Shown here: positions 1 to 9,805 of the stretch, piece after piece
Position numbering within the stretch: the stretch's first letter is position 1
Layout of the letters: the number at the start of each line of letters is the position of its first letter
NCBI RefSeq assembly: GCF_007786235.1
Contig: NZ_VNFK01000007.1
Coordinates: forward strand, 124,001 to 188,000
Source of the DNA: Paenarthrobacter nitroguajacolicus
Lineage (GTDB): Bacteria > Actinomycetota > Actinomycetes > Actinomycetales > Micrococcaceae
Length of the DNA: 64,000 bases
Direction of reading: 5' to 3'
Notes under the pieces: generated by a model
Seen by the model: only the letters and a program-made list of their open reading frames with translations
Told to the model about the DNA's origin: nothing
Databases searched by the model: none
Translations under genes and position numbers: made by a program

Positions 1-1081
<1,081 letters not shown>

Positions 1082-1114
1082 GTTCTTGTTCTCTTCCTAT
1101 CGCCTTGCGGGCTG

Positions 1115-2236
1115 CTAGAGCGTTGCGGTTTCGGGCGCCCAGTCTTCAGGGAGGGCAGCCGAGACGGGTGCATTGCTGGTGACGTCCACGAACGAGCCGG
1201 ATTCCACGGACTCGGCGATCGAGACCATGCTGTCCAGCACGTGGTAGGCGAGGTCGCCCGTGGCGCGGTGTGCGGTGCCGGCACGCAGTGCGCGGGCCAT
1301 GTCCAGCACACCCAGGCCGCGGCCGTTGGCAGGCCCGGTTGCCGGGATGATCTCCGGTTCTTCCGCGCCCGGACGCCACAGCTTCAGGTCGCCGTCGAAA
1401 TAGTTCGGGTCCGGTAGTGACAGCGTAGCCTCCGAGCCCGTGATCTCCACGAAGCCCATCCGCAGGCGCGGCGATTCGAAGCTGAACACGCTGTGGCTGG
1501 ATTGTCCGCCTTCGAACTGCGCCATCGCGGACACATGCGTGGGGACCTCGACGGCGAATTCCTCGCCGGCCTTGGGCCCGGAACCAATGACACGGGTCGC
1601 CTTGGCGGAGGAGCCGACGGCGGCCACCTTGCGGATCGATCCGAACGTCTGGATCAGGGCGGTCAGGTAGTACGGGCCCATATCGAACAGGGGGCCGGCG
1701 CCGTGCTGGAACAGGAAGGCCGGGTTCGGGTGCCAGGATTCCGGCCCCGGCGTCTGGAACGTGGTCATGCCGGTCAGGGGCGTGCCGATGTCGCCGCGCT
1801 CGATGATGCGCCGGGCGGTCTGCAAGCCTGCGCCGAGGAACGTGTCCGGGGCGGTGCCGAGGCGGATCCCGGCAGCATCGGCTGCTTTGAGCAGGCCCAG
1901 CCCGGATTCGCGGTCCAGCGAGAACGGCTTCTCGGTCCAGACGTGCTTACCCGCGTTGACTGCCGCCGTGGCCACCTCGACATGCGCTGCCGGGATGGTC
2001 AGGTTCACGATGATTTCGACGTCGGGATGGTTCAGTGCCAGCTCAGGGGCACCGAACTCCGGGATCCCGTATTCCTTGGCCCGTGCCTCGGCGGCCTCCA
2101 CGAAGAGGTCGGCGATCACCAGGACCTTCAGGTCGGGGAAGACGGTGAGGTTGTCCAGGTATTGCTTGCTGATGTTGCCCGCGCCGATGACGGCGACGCC
2201 CACCGGGCCTTTACGGGTGGAGGGTGCGAAGCTCAT
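1115..2236 (-). CDS. Gfo/Idh/MocA family oxidoreductase
   Basis: Full-length 373-residue sugar dehydrogenase. The N-terminal dinucleotide-binding motif is GVAVIGAGNISKQY (about residues 12-25) and the catalytic motif is TEKPFSLD (about residues 100-107), followed by the usual alpha/beta substrate domain. Its ATG overlaps the stop of the upstream isomerase gene by four bases (2233-2236), so the two are translationally coupled. The pairing of Gfo/Idh enzymes with an AP-endonuclease-2-fold protein is known from inositol catabolism and from oxidative 3-keto-glycoside cleavage. Either is possible here; the substrate is unknown. Confidence 0.88.
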   Translation of the reverse strand: MSFAPSTRKGPVGVAVIGAGNISKQYLDNLTVFPDLKVLVIADLFVEAAEARAKEYGIPEFGAPELALNHPDVEIIVNLTIPAAHVEVATAAVNAGKHVWTEKPFSLDRESGLGLLKAADAAGIRLGTAPDTFLGAGLQTARRIIERGDIGTPLTGMTTFQTPGPESWHPNPAFLFQHGAGPLFDMGPYYLTALIQTFGSIRKVAAVGSSAKATRVIGSGPKAGEEFAVEVPTHVSAMAQFEGGQSSHSVFSFESPRLRMGFVEITGSEATLSLPDPNYFDGDLKLWRPGAEEPEIIPATGPANGRGLGVLDMARALRAGTAHRATGDLAYHVLDSMVSIAESVESGSFVDVTSNAPVSAALPEDWAPETATL

Positions 2237-3009
2237 GCGCCGGCCTCCTGGGAAACGGCTCCTTCTGCTGCATCTGCGCTGGCGGCGGCAGTCAGGTAGT
2301 TCAGGCTCTCGGTGATGCCTTCGAAGATGTCTCCTGAGTAGTCGTCGAATTCCACCACGCCAACTTCCAAGGACTTGGCAGCAGCGATGACGTCCAACAC
2401 GGGGATGGTGCCCTGCCCGGCGGGCTGCTGGGCTTTGGTGTCAGTGTTTCCCGGGCCGTCCTTAATGTGGATCAGCTTCACGCGGTCACCCAAACGAGCC
2501 AGGAGTTCCACGGGATCCTGGCCACCTACGGCCACCCAGTAGGTGTCGACCTCAAGGACGAGTTCCGGATCCAGCAGTCCTTCGAAGTACTCCAGCGCTG
2601 TCTTGCCCTCGATGGTGGACTCCAGCTCCCATGCGTGGTTGTGGTAACCCACGCGAATGCCATACTCAGCACCCTTCTTGGCGGCAGCATTGAGTTTGGC
2701 TGCCGTGCCCTGGATGGTCTCGGCGTCCTGCCAGTGCTCGGCCGGCAGGAAGGGATCGATCACCGTGGTGATGCCCAGTTCCTTGGCCGCGGCGAAGATC
2801 TCATCCTGATCCTGGGACAGGAGCGGTGCGTGCCCTGAAGGAGCGGTAAGTCCGTTCTCCTTCAGCGCGGCTCCGAGCTCTTTGGCGGTAGCCACGAAGT
2901 TGTACGGTTCAACCTGCGTGAAGCCGATCCCGGCTACCTTCTTGATGGTTCCAGGCAGGTCCTCCTGGATGGCATTGCGGAGGGTGTACAGCTGGAGTGA
3001 GTACGACAT
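2233..3009 (-). CDS. Sugar phosphate isomerase/epimerase family protein
   Basis: A 258-residue TIM-barrel protein of the AP-endonuclease-2/xylose-isomerase-like family. It opens with YSLQLYTLRNAI. Typical metal or substrate positions are visible: YHNHAWELE, the Asp of EVDTYWV, HIKDGPG and a late Glu in VVEFDDY. Members isomerise or epimerise keto-sugars, dehydrate inosose or cleave 3-keto-glycosides. It lies downstream of the ABC permease genes and overlaps the next Gfo/Idh gene by 4 bp. A purine-rich GAAAAGGAACC stretch upstream of the ATG is a good ribosome site. Family assignment is firm; the reaction is not. Confidence 0.85.
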   Translation of the reverse strand: MSYSLQLYTLRNAIQEDLPGTIKKVAGIGFTQVEPYNFVATAKELGAALKENGLTAPSGHAPLLSQDQDEIFAAAKELGITTVIDPFLPAEHWQDAETIQGTAAKLNAAAKKGAEYGIRVGYHNHAWELESTIEGKTALEYFEGLLDPELVLEVDTYWVAVGGQDPVELLARLGDRVKLIHIKDGPGNTDTKAQQPAGQGTIPVLDVIAAAKSLEVGVVEFDDYSGDIFEGITESLNYLTAAASADAAEGAVSQEAGA

Positions 3010-3077
3010 TGGGTTCCTTTTCGGGAGAGGGTTGTGCAGGGAATTCAGATTGGTGAAGGGAGTTGGCGCCAGTCTAG

Positions 3078-3971
3078 TTAGCGCCCGGCAAGGGAGCCAC
3101 CGATTCCGCCAACGCTGAAGTACTTATTCAGGGTGGCGAAGACGATGATCGGCGGAAGCATCATCACCACGGCCAACGCCATCACGGAGGTCCAGTCCGT
3201 GGCGTTCTGCTGGAAGAAGGATTGGACACCCATCGGCAGTGTGAAGATCTCGTTGGAGCGGAGGAACACGATGGCTACCAGGTAGTCGTTCCAGGCCAGC
3301 AGGAAGGCGAAGATGGCGGTGGAGAGGATGCCGGGCAATGAGTTCCGGAGCACCACTTTGGTGAAGGAACCGAACACCGAGCAGCCATCAATCCAGGACG
3401 CTTCTTCGAGGCTGATGGGGATGGAGTCGAAGTAGGCGGCCATCATCCAGGTGGCCACGGTCATGGTGGAGCCGACGTAGATGATGGTGATGCCCAGCAG
3501 GTTATCCACCAGGCCCATGCCTGCGAACAGGATGAACAGCGGAACAACGGAGGTGATGATCGGCAAGGACTGCATCACGAACAGCAGCAGGGAGTACCCG
3601 GACACGGCCTTGCTGCGGCCGCGGGAGAGGACGTAGCCGGCGGGCGCTGCCACAGCGACGGAAACCACCACGGTGGAGAGGGTGGTCACCAGGCTGTTCT
3701 GCAGCCACGTTGCGGCCAGCGTGCCGTTGAAGACATTGGCGAGGTTCTCGAAGGTGAGGCCGGTTGCCGTGCTGTTGACGCCGGGGGTGAAGGCCAGGAC
3801 CACGGTGACCATGATGGGGACCAGGACGATCACAGTGATGGCCAGGATCAGGACGAAGCGCCACCAGCGTCCGCGCATGCCGGCTTCGGAGAGGACGCGG
3901 CGGGTCTTGCCCGTATCTGCGATGCCGAGGGCCGGGCCGGATTCGGGGTGTGCGTGGAGTACAGCGCTCAT
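3078..3971 (-). CDS. Carbohydrate ABC transporter permease (MalG type)
   Basis: Inner-membrane permease of a CUT1-type sugar importer, 297 residues. Roughly six hydrophobic segments are present, the first at about residues 37-58 (FVLILAITVIVLVPIMVT). The EAA cytoplasmic loop that contacts the ATPase is visible as EEASWIDGCSVFGSFTKVVL. The start is taken as the ATG at 3969-3971, whose A is shared with the TAA stop of the upstream permease (TAATG). An in-frame opening continues further upstream, but only as a shadow of that gene. No ATPase is encoded in the visible operon, so a shared MsiK-like ATPase is likely. Confidence 0.92.
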   Translation of the reverse strand: MSAVLHAHPESGPALGIADTGKTRRVLSEAGMRGRWWRFVLILAITVIVLVPIMVTVVLAFTPGVNSTATGLTFENLANVFNGTLAATWLQNSLVTTLSTVVVSVAVAAPAGYVLSRGRSKAVSGYSLLLFVMQSLPIITSVVPLFILFAGMGLVDNLLGITIIYVGSTMTVATWMMAAYFDSIPISLEEASWIDGCSVFGSFTKVVLRNSLPGILSTAIFAFLLAWNDYLVAIVFLRSNEIFTLPMGVQSFFQQNATDWTSVMALAVVMMLPPIIVFATLNKYFSVGGIGGSLAGR

Positions 3972-4930
3972 TATTCGACGCTCGACTTTCGGATCTGGCG
4001 GTACAGGATGACGGAGATGACCACCAAGGTCATGGTCATGAGGAAGGCGATGGCCACGCCGGGGCCGGTGGCGAAGTCCTGGAAGACCGTGCGGTAGGCC
4101 AGCACCACCAAGGAGGTGGTGGCGCTGACAGGGCCGCCGCCAGTGAGCAGGTAAATGGTGGGGAAGTCGTTGACGCAGAAGATCGTCATGAGGATCCACG
4201 AGATGTAGGTGGAGCGCGCGATCAGCGGCAGGGTGATCTGGGTGAACTGCTGCCACTTGGAGGCGCCGTCCATGCTGGCTGCTTCGTAGACGGTGGTGTC
4301 AACGGACGCCAAGGCCGCGGAAATCATCATCATCATGAACGGGAAGCTGACCCAGACCTTGAAGACCATGACGGTGATGGAGGCGAGCGTCGGATCTGCC
4401 AGGAACAGCGGGGTTCCAAAGCCTAGGCCACGGAAGATCGACGGAATGAGGCTGTCCGGTGTGGCCACGAGCCAGTTCCAGGCGGTGGAGGAGACCACGA
4501 TCGGCACCACCCACGGCAGGAGCAGCAGGACTTTGAAGGTGTTGCCGGCAGGGATTTTGGTCCGCAGCAGGAGGGCCAGTCCCAGGCCGACGAGCCAGGA
4601 GCCGAACACGCCAACAATCGTGAACCAGAGCGTGAACTGCGCTGCTTTCCAGAACGCGGGCGAGGACAGGACGCTGGCGAAGTTCTCGCCGCCTACGAAG
4701 TTGCCGGTCTGGAGCAGGTCGCCGTCGTGGGTTGCCTGGACGGCGGCATGGATCAGGGGGTAGCCGTGGATCAGGACCAGCAGGACCACGGAAGGGAGCA
4801 GCAGCCAGAAGAAGGTCCGGGTGGTTTGTGCGCTGAGCTTGCTCTTGCGCCCCGGGGAGGCCCCCGAGCCGCCGGGGGCCAGCCCCCGGCGGGCCCGGGA
4901 CAGGCCTGATGTAGCAGTGGTGGATGACAT
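3971..4930 (-). CDS. Carbohydrate ABC transporter permease (MalF type)
   Basis: Partner permease, 319 residues, with a Gly/Arg-rich cytoplasmic N-terminus of about 35 residues and then about six membrane spans, starting FFWLLLPSVVLLVLIHG. The EAA loop is visible as YEAASMDGASKWQQFTQITLPL. It lies 13 bp downstream of the binding-protein gene and shares one base with the next permease gene. Together with the binding protein it forms a CUT1 importer lacking a dedicated ATPase gene in this window, as is common in actinobacteria. Confidence 0.92.
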   Translation of the reverse strand: MSSTTATSGLSRARRGLAPGGSGASPGRKSKLSAQTTRTFFWLLLPSVVLLVLIHGYPLIHAAVQATHDGDLLQTGNFVGGENFASVLSSPAFWKAAQFTLWFTIVGVFGSWLVGLGLALLLRTKIPAGNTFKVLLLLPWVVPIVVSSTAWNWLVATPDSLIPSIFRGLGFGTPLFLADPTLASITVMVFKVWVSFPFMMMMISAALASVDTTVYEAASMDGASKWQQFTQITLPLIARSTYISWILMTIFCVNDFPTIYLLTGGGPVSATTSLVVLAYRTVFQDFATGPGVAIAFLMTMTLVVISVILYRQIRKSSVE

Positions 4931-4943
4931 GGCAGGTACCGTT

Positions 4944-6272
4944 CTACTTCTTCAGGACCGATTCGAGGCCGGACTGGAAAGTCTGGAGCGCGGTCTTGGC
5001 GTCGGGTGCCTGGCCGGTCAGGATCGACTGGCTGAACTGGTTCAATGCCTGGCCGCCGTCGAGGGCTGCGAGGTTGGCGTTGAGCGTGCTGCCCTGGGCC
5101 GCGAAGGTCTTGGCGATGGGCTGCCAGTCCTTGACGATCTTCACGTTGTTGGGGTCGTCGGCGAACTCGGGGAGCTCGGTGATGGACTTGAACACCGGGA
5201 GGGCTGACATGAGCTTCTGCTTCCACAGTTCCTTGAGCTGGCCCAGGTAGTACACCAGGAACTCTTCCGAGGCGTCCTGTGACGGGGTGTTCTTGTACAT
5301 CATGATGTTGTTCGGGAACACGATGGTGGCTTTGTCGCCGTGCGGGCCGGTAATGGGATCGGCCACCAGCAAGTCGCCGGAGGTGTCACCAACGCGCTGC
5401 GGAACGTTGACCTGGAACAGCCCGAAGCCAGCCTTCCCGTCCTTCCACTGAGCCGACATGTTGTCCGTGGTGTAGCTGACGGCCGCGGGATCAACGATGC
5501 CGTTGGAGACGAGTTCGCGGACGAATTCGATTGCTTCGACGTTACGGTCGTTGAGCAGGTCCAGTTCGCCGTCCTTGTTCCACACGCCGCCCCCGTTGTT
5601 GACCATCATCATGATCATGGAGTGGTTGCCGTAGTTATTGCCTGAGCCTGCTCCGGTGGCGAAGCCGAACGCACCAAGCTTCTTCAGCGCCTTGCCGGCT
5701 TCCAGCAGGGACGGCCAGTCAGTGGGCAGTGCCACGTTGGCCTTTTCAAACAGCGACTTCCGGTACCAGAACACGCGCATGTCCAGCTGCCACGGCACAG
5801 CCACATAGCCCTTGTCCGACTTGAACGGGTCCAGTACGCCGGGGAGGAAGTCGTCGAACTGGCCGTTGGACTTCAGCTTCTCAATGACCTTGTCCGCGTA
5901 AGCGATCTGGCCCTGCTGCTCGAACTGGAAGGCCTGGAAACCGCCGCCGGTGGATACGGCCGGGCCCGTCTTGGACGCGATGGCGGAGGAGAACGTTTGA
6001 TAGAAGTTGTTCCACTGGATGATCTGGTAGTTGGCCTTGGCATTGTTCGCGCCGGCGAAGCCTTCAGCGATCTTCTTGGCGGAGTCGTTGTAGGCGGGCG
6101 TCGCCCATGGCATGTCCCAGAACTTGACGGTCCCACCGGCACCGCCGCCTCCGCCCTGGGTTGCTGAACCGCCACCGCAGGCGGCAAGGAGCGGCACTGA
6201 GGCTGCTGCTGCCGTCAGGCCAAGGAAATTGCGGCGGGAGAAGGGACGGGTAGCTGCTGACTGAACATTCAT
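4944..6272 (-). CDS. Extracellular sugar-binding lipoprotein (Tat-exported)
   Basis: Family 1 solute-binding protein of the ABC importer, 442 residues from the chosen start. The N-terminus has a twin-arginine motif (FSRRNFLGL) and then a lipobox (PLLAAC), so it should be exported folded by Tat and lipid-anchored at the Cys. An upstream in-frame start at 6296 exists, but the ATG at 6270-6272 has an AAAGGA site seven bases ahead and is preferred. It is followed at 13 bp by the permease genes. The 115-bp gap upstream contains a CTCAA-AG-TTGAG palindrome that may allow separate control. Confidence 0.92.
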   Translation of the reverse strand: MNVQSAATRPFSRRNFLGLTAAAASVPLLAACGGGSATQGGGGGAGGTVKFWDMPWATPAYNDSAKKIAEGFAGANNAKANYQIIQWNNFYQTFSSAIASKTGPAVSTGGGFQAFQFEQQGQIAYADKVIEKLKSNGQFDDFLPGVLDPFKSDKGYVAVPWQLDMRVFWYRKSLFEKANVALPTDWPSLLEAGKALKKLGAFGFATGAGSGNNYGNHSMIMMMVNNGGGVWNKDGELDLLNDRNVEAIEFVRELVSNGIVDPAAVSYTTDNMSAQWKDGKAGFGLFQVNVPQRVGDTSGDLLVADPITGPHGDKATIVFPNNIMMYKNTPSQDASEEFLVYYLGQLKELWKQKLMSALPVFKSITELPEFADDPNNVKIVKDWQPIAKTFAAQGSTLNANLAALDGGQALNQFSQSILTGQAPDAKTALQTFQSGLESVLKK

Positions 6273-6326
6273 AGTGATTCCTTTCGGGACCGGCAACGCG
6301 ATGGTGGCGTTGGTCTTCCGGTCCAG

Positions 6327-6338
6327 CTCAACTTTGAG
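6327..6338. promoter_or_regulatory. Candidate ROK operator upstream of the binding-protein gene
   Basis: A 12-bp palindrome with perfect 5-bp arms (CTCAA..TTGAG) sits 55 bp upstream of the binding-protein start. On the minus strand it contains AAAGTTGA, an octamer also found in the region between the ROK gene and this operon (8436-8442 area). The shared octamer suggests one repressor for both sites; this is inference. Confidence 0.35.
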
Positions 6339-6387
6339 TAGGGCAAACGGATACTGAATGGCTTGGTAGTGCTGTTGTGGTGGTGAT

Positions 6388-7203
6388 TCAGGTGAGGGTT
6401 GCGATGGATTCCGACGTCGCGGCGAAGCGCTGCAGATCGGAGGGGATGGTGCCGGCGTCGAGGTGTTCCTTGAGCCGGCGCCAGGTAGCGCGATGGGCGG
6501 ATTCGTAGATGGTGGGAAGAAGCAGCTCGCCCTGGGGTCCGGTGACTCTGACCGTTGCCGGCCACGCAGCCACGGGTGACGGCAGCGTGGCGCTGACGCC
6601 GCCGTCGTCGGTCAACAGCGTGACGTTGACGCCCGCGGGCCGTGCGCCGGTCACGATGCCCTGCACTGCAACCGGCGCACTGTTGGCAAGCACCGCCGTC
6701 GCCGTGTAACCGTGCGGTCCGCGGGTAACCAGCCGGAGGTTCGCCAACGGTCCCGCCATGCGGACGACGGCGGCAATATGGTCTGCGAGCAGCTCACCGA
6801 TGTCGGTTCCCACCGGAGCGGTGGCGACGGTGTCGAGGACGGCGGCGCGGCCGGTCATGGAACGCATGGCGTCCTCGACTGCCGGGAGGGCGGGGTTGGT
6901 CGCCCAGCGCTGGTCGAGGACCACCACGGCGGCGTTTCGTTGGGCGGTTGCCTGCAGGGATTCGGTGTTTTCCGGTGCCGGGTTCACCACCACCACTCCG
7001 CGGGCTCCCGCAGTGATGGCTTGTGCAGCGTCGGCGGTCCAGCCCGGACGGCCAGCGATGACGACGACGTCGGCTGCGTTTCCACCGACTGCCGGACCGA
7101 ACGATTCTGGAAGGGACGCGACGGCAAGTGCCACGGCGCCGGCTTCCTGGGCCTCAGGCGTGGCCTGGACGGTGTACTGCTTGGTGTCCACGGGGGCGCT
7201 CAT
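6388..7203 (-). CDS. Degenerate Gfo/Idh/MocA-like protein (probable pseudoenzyme)
   Basis: A 271-residue protein without an obvious named family. Its middle resembles the second half of a Gfo/Idh Rossmann domain: ADVVVIAGRPGWTADAAQAI followed by AGARGVVVVNP, where active relatives have the pattern AGKHVLVEKP. Here VNP replaces EKP, so the catalytic lysine is lost. The N-terminal glycine-rich nucleotide motif is also absent. The C-terminus (LKEHLDAGTIPSDLQRFAAT) resembles the closing helix of the family. It overlaps the upstream Gfo/Idh gene by 4 bp (ATGA), so it may be a partner subunit of that enzyme. Homology is judged by eye only. Confidence 0.6.
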   Translation of the reverse strand: MSAPVDTKQYTVQATPEAQEAGAVALAVASLPESFGPAVGGNAADVVVIAGRPGWTADAAQAITAGARGVVVVNPAPENTESLQATAQRNAAVVVLDQRWATNPALPAVEDAMRSMTGRAAVLDTVATAPVGTDIGELLADHIAAVVRMAGPLANLRLVTRGPHGYTATAVLANSAPVAVQGIVTGARPAGVNVTLLTDDGGVSATLPSPVAAWPATVRVTGPQGELLLPTIYESAHRATWRRLKEHLDAGTIPSDLQRFAATSESIATLT

Positions 7204-8303
7204 GCGTGGGCTCCTTCGGGGACGGCGGGCAAGGTTGTGTGCCGGGCGTCGAAGCGGGCAACCGTGGCATCTGCGATGTCCAAGGCGAACGTGAGGTCGT
7301 CGATGAGGGTCTGTGCGGGCGGTGGCTGCTTGGTGCCGGTGGCCAGGGCAGCGAGTTCACGCCACTCGCCTTCGTAGCCGTTGTGCTCGAAGGGGCCAAG
7401 GCTTGTGGTCACGGCACCGGTTGTCCCTCCGCTTTTCGAGAACGTCGCCACCGCGGAGCCGGCCTGGACGTAGGACGGAGTGAAGTCGATGCGGAGGGCG
7501 GCGTCGTCGGAAAAGGCCTCAAAGCTCCATTCAGGCTTCCAGGTGTTGTTCATGGCGGCACGGAGTTCGATGGTCCGGGTAGGGGTTCGCAGCGAGATGA
7601 CGTAGCCAAACGGCCGGACATGGCGGGCCTCCAGCACTTCGATGTCCTTGAAGTCGGGCGTGAACCTGCGAATCAAGGGAAGGTCGTGGATTGCCAGTCC
7701 CATGATGCCGCCGCGGAGTGCGCCCTTGATGACCTCTGGGTCCGAGTAATCCGGGGAGCCGCCTGCTGGACGGGTGATGATCTCGGTGGCGAAGTCCTCA
7801 AATCGTGCGTTGGGCGGAAGGACGATGGAGGAGCGGACGGTGTGCGCGGTCTCGGGGAGGTCATCCCAGTTCTCCTGGGCAGCGAGCCAGCCGGGATCGA
7901 AGGTGTGCATGGCGCCCACAATGATCGGGACTCCGGTTTCCTCGCTGACGGCGGAGATCTGTGCGGCTTCTTCGGCGTTCATGGCGAACGGCTTCTCGCA
8001 CAGGACCGCTTTCTTACCGGCTCGGCAAGCGGCGATGACTTGTTCTGCATGGAACTGGTGCGGACTGCAGATGGCGACAATTTCCACCGCGGGGTCCCCA
8101 AGGAGGGCTTCGAGGCTGGTGCTGTGGGCGGCTCCCACGCGGGCTGCGACTGACTCAGCCACGGCGGGGTCGACGTCCATGATGTGGCGGACGGTGAGGA
8201 TGTCGCCCAAACGGGCGAGGGACGGCAAGTGGATGGCCTGGGTGACCGGGCCGGCGCCGAGGATGCCGACTCCCAAAGGGGCGGCGTCTAGGTGGCTGGA
8301 CAA
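7200..8303 (-). CDS. Gfo/Idh/MocA family oxidoreductase (first gene of operon)
   Basis: A 367-residue NAD(P)-dependent sugar dehydrogenase. The Rossmann motif is GVGILGAGPVTQAIH at about residues 12-26 and the active-site motif is CEKPFAMN near residue 109. Translation probably starts at TTG 8301-8303, with GAGGT about ten bases upstream; no ATG gives a better N-terminus. It is the promoter-proximal gene of the sugar operon, divergent from the ROK regulator and coupled to the degenerate relative downstream. The substrate is unknown. Confidence 0.85.
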   Translation of the reverse strand: MSSHLDAAPLGVGILGAGPVTQAIHLPSLARLGDILTVRHIMDVDPAVAESVAARVGAAHSTSLEALLGDPAVEIVAICSPHQFHAEQVIAACRAGKKAVLCEKPFAMNAEEAAQISAVSEETGVPIIVGAMHTFDPGWLAAQENWDDLPETAHTVRSSIVLPPNARFEDFATEIITRPAGGSPDYSDPEVIKGALRGGIMGLAIHDLPLIRRFTPDFKDIEVLEARHVRPFGYVISLRTPTRTIELRAAMNNTWKPEWSFEAFSDDAALRIDFTPSYVQAGSAVATFSKSGGTTGAVTTSLGPFEHNGYEGEWRELAALATGTKQPPPAQTLIDDLTFALDIADATVARFDARHTTLPAVPEGAHA

Positions 8304-8413
8304 GTTCAGTTACCTCTTCGTAAGCGGACTGGCTCTTGAATGGAAGGGGAACTCGATGCTGCTGGGACTCATCATCGAGGGGCTTGCTGTGCTGCTCATC
8401 ACAACCTAGGGGG

Positions 8414-8460
8414 ACTTTTGTCGAGCGTCAAGCAAAAGTTGAAATATTGCCGACAAACTT
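8414..8460. promoter_or_regulatory. Divergent control region with inverted repeats (candidate ROK operator)
   Basis: Between the sugar operon and the ROK gene lies a perfect inverted repeat, ACTTTTG (8414-8420) and CAAAAGT (8433-8439), with 12 bp between the arms. It overlaps a second pair, AAGTT (8436-8440) and AACTT (8456-8460). The location between divergent genes and the AAAGTTGA word shared with the palindrome at 6327 suggest autoregulation and operon repression by the ROK protein. Confidence 0.5.
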
Positions 8461-8502
8461 CTGTTGCATGACACGCATAAGCAATCGTGCTTCACTAAAG
8501 GC

Positions 8503-9720
8503 ATGACAACAGCCGCCGGAAACGACCCCGGAAATACCTCCGTCCTGGAGGCCGGCAATCTCTCGCGCGCTGGCGACCTCTTCCAACTTCTCCGCGACGG
8601 CCGAGCCCGCACCCGCGCCGAACTCGCCGTCACCACCGGGCTGGCCCGTTCCACCGTCGCGTCCCGCATTGACGCCCTCATCAATTCCGGTCTGGTTGGA
8701 CCGGCCGGTGAGGCAACCTCCAGCGGCGGCAGGCCGCCGTCGCGCTTTGCCTTCAACCCCGCCGCGCGCGTCGTCCTGGCCGTCGACGTCGGAGCTACCC
8801 ACGTGATTGTCGCCGTCACCGACCTCAGCGGAAGCATCCTCGCCGAGCGGCGGCTGGGCCAGGAAGTCGCCGACGGGCCGGAAGTCGTCCTGGGGCGCGT
8901 TGTCTCCGCCGGCCGTGAACTTCTCGCCGAAGCGGGCCGCGAACTTGGCGACCTCGCAGGCATGGGAATCGGACTGCCCGGCCCCGTGGAACACGACACC
9001 GGACGGCCCGTGAAGCCGCCGATCATGCCGGGGTGGGACGGATTCGACGTCGTCACGTACGTTCAGCGCTCGCTGCCCGTTCCGGTCTTGGTGGACAACG
9101 ACGTCAACATCATGGCCCTGGGCGAACGAACCGCGTATTGGCCGGACCACCACAACTTTTTGTTCATCAAGGTAGCCACAGGCATTGGTGCGGGCATCAT
9201 CAGCAGCGGTGAACTGCAGCGCGGAGCCAACGGCACCGCCGGCGACCTCGGCCATGTACGTGTGCCACGGGGCGACGACGTCCTCTGCCGGTGTGGCAAC
9301 CACGGCTGCCTTGAAGCGCTCGCCTCAGGTCCCGCCGTCGCGCGTCAACTGCAGTCCCAGGGGCTGGAGGCTACCAACGGCGCTGACGTCCTGCGGCTGG
9401 TGGGCGAGGGGAATCTGCAGGCCATCCAAGCCCTGCGGCAGGCCGGACGCGACGTTGGCGATGTACTGGCAACCGTGGTCAACCTGCTCAATCCGTCCAT
9501 GATCATCATCGGTGGCAGCGTGGGGGAGGCCGGTGAACACCTCGTGGCCGGCATCCGCGAAGTGGTCTATCGGCGCTCCCTGCCGCTGGCCACTACGCAC
9601 TTGCGCATCGGTATTTCGATGGCCGGTGACCGCGCGGCCATCCTTGGTGCCAGTCAGATGGTCACCCAACACGTCCTGTCCCCGGCAGTGATTGAGGCCA
9701 CGCTCCAAGCGACGGGATAA
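8503..9720 (+). CDS. ROK family transcriptional repressor
   Basis: DNA-binding ROK repressor, 405 residues from the chosen start. A winged helix-turn-helix lies near the N-terminus (TRAELAVTTGLARSTVASRI). The sugar-kinase-like domain follows, with the DVGATHVIVAV phosphate loop and the zinc-binding ROK signature CRCGNHGCLEALASG. A TTG at 8464 could extend the protein by 13 residues, but the ATG at 8503 gives a normal N-terminus. It is divergent from the sugar ABC operon, so it most likely represses that operon until the sugar or its phosphate binds. A stem-loop follows the stop. Confidence 0.9.
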   Translation: MTTAAGNDPGNTSVLEAGNLSRAGDLFQLLRDGRARTRAELAVTTGLARSTVASRIDALINSGLVGPAGEATSSGGRPPSRFAFNPAARVVLAVDVGATHVIVAVTDLSGSILAERRLGQEVADGPEVVLGRVVSAGRELLAEAGRELGDLAGMGIGLPGPVEHDTGRPVKPPIMPGWDGFDVVTYVQRSLPVPVLVDNDVNIMALGERTAYWPDHHNFLFIKVATGIGAGIISSGELQRGANGTAGDLGHVRVPRGDDVLCRCGNHGCLEALASGPAVARQLQSQGLEATNGADVLRLVGEGNLQAIQALRQAGRDVGDVLATVVNLLNPSMIIIGGSVGEAGEHLVAGIREVVYRRSLPLATTHLRIGISMAGDRAAILGASQMVTQHVLSPAVIEATLQATG

Positions 9721-9754
9721 ACGCCGTTGGGTGCAGCTTGGCAGCTGACGGCGT
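9721..9754 (+). terminator. Stem-loop after the ROK gene
   Basis: Directly after the TAA, ACGCCGT (9721-9727) pairs with ACGGCGT (9748-9754), and inside it CAGCT pairs with AGCTG around a 4-nt loop. A six-base one-sided bulge weakens it and there is no T-tract. Confidence 0.5.
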
Positions 9755-9771
9755 GATAGCAATGAAAGTGA

Positions 9772-9784
9772 TGAAAACGCTTCC
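9772..9784. promoter_or_regulatory. cre-like half palindrome upstream of the MFS gene
   Basis: TGAAAACGCTTCC, 21 bp before the MFS start, resembles LacI/CcpA-type operator sequences but its right arm is imperfect. No LacI-family gene is present here. Weak call. Confidence 0.2.
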
Positions 9785-9805
9785 TGCCACCGTTCGCAGC
9801 ACACC

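Noticed and set aside
3972..4256. N-terminal extension of the MalG-type permease
   Set aside because: It is a His/Arg-rich shadow of the overlapping MalF-type permease gene; ATG 3971 gives a normal N-terminus.
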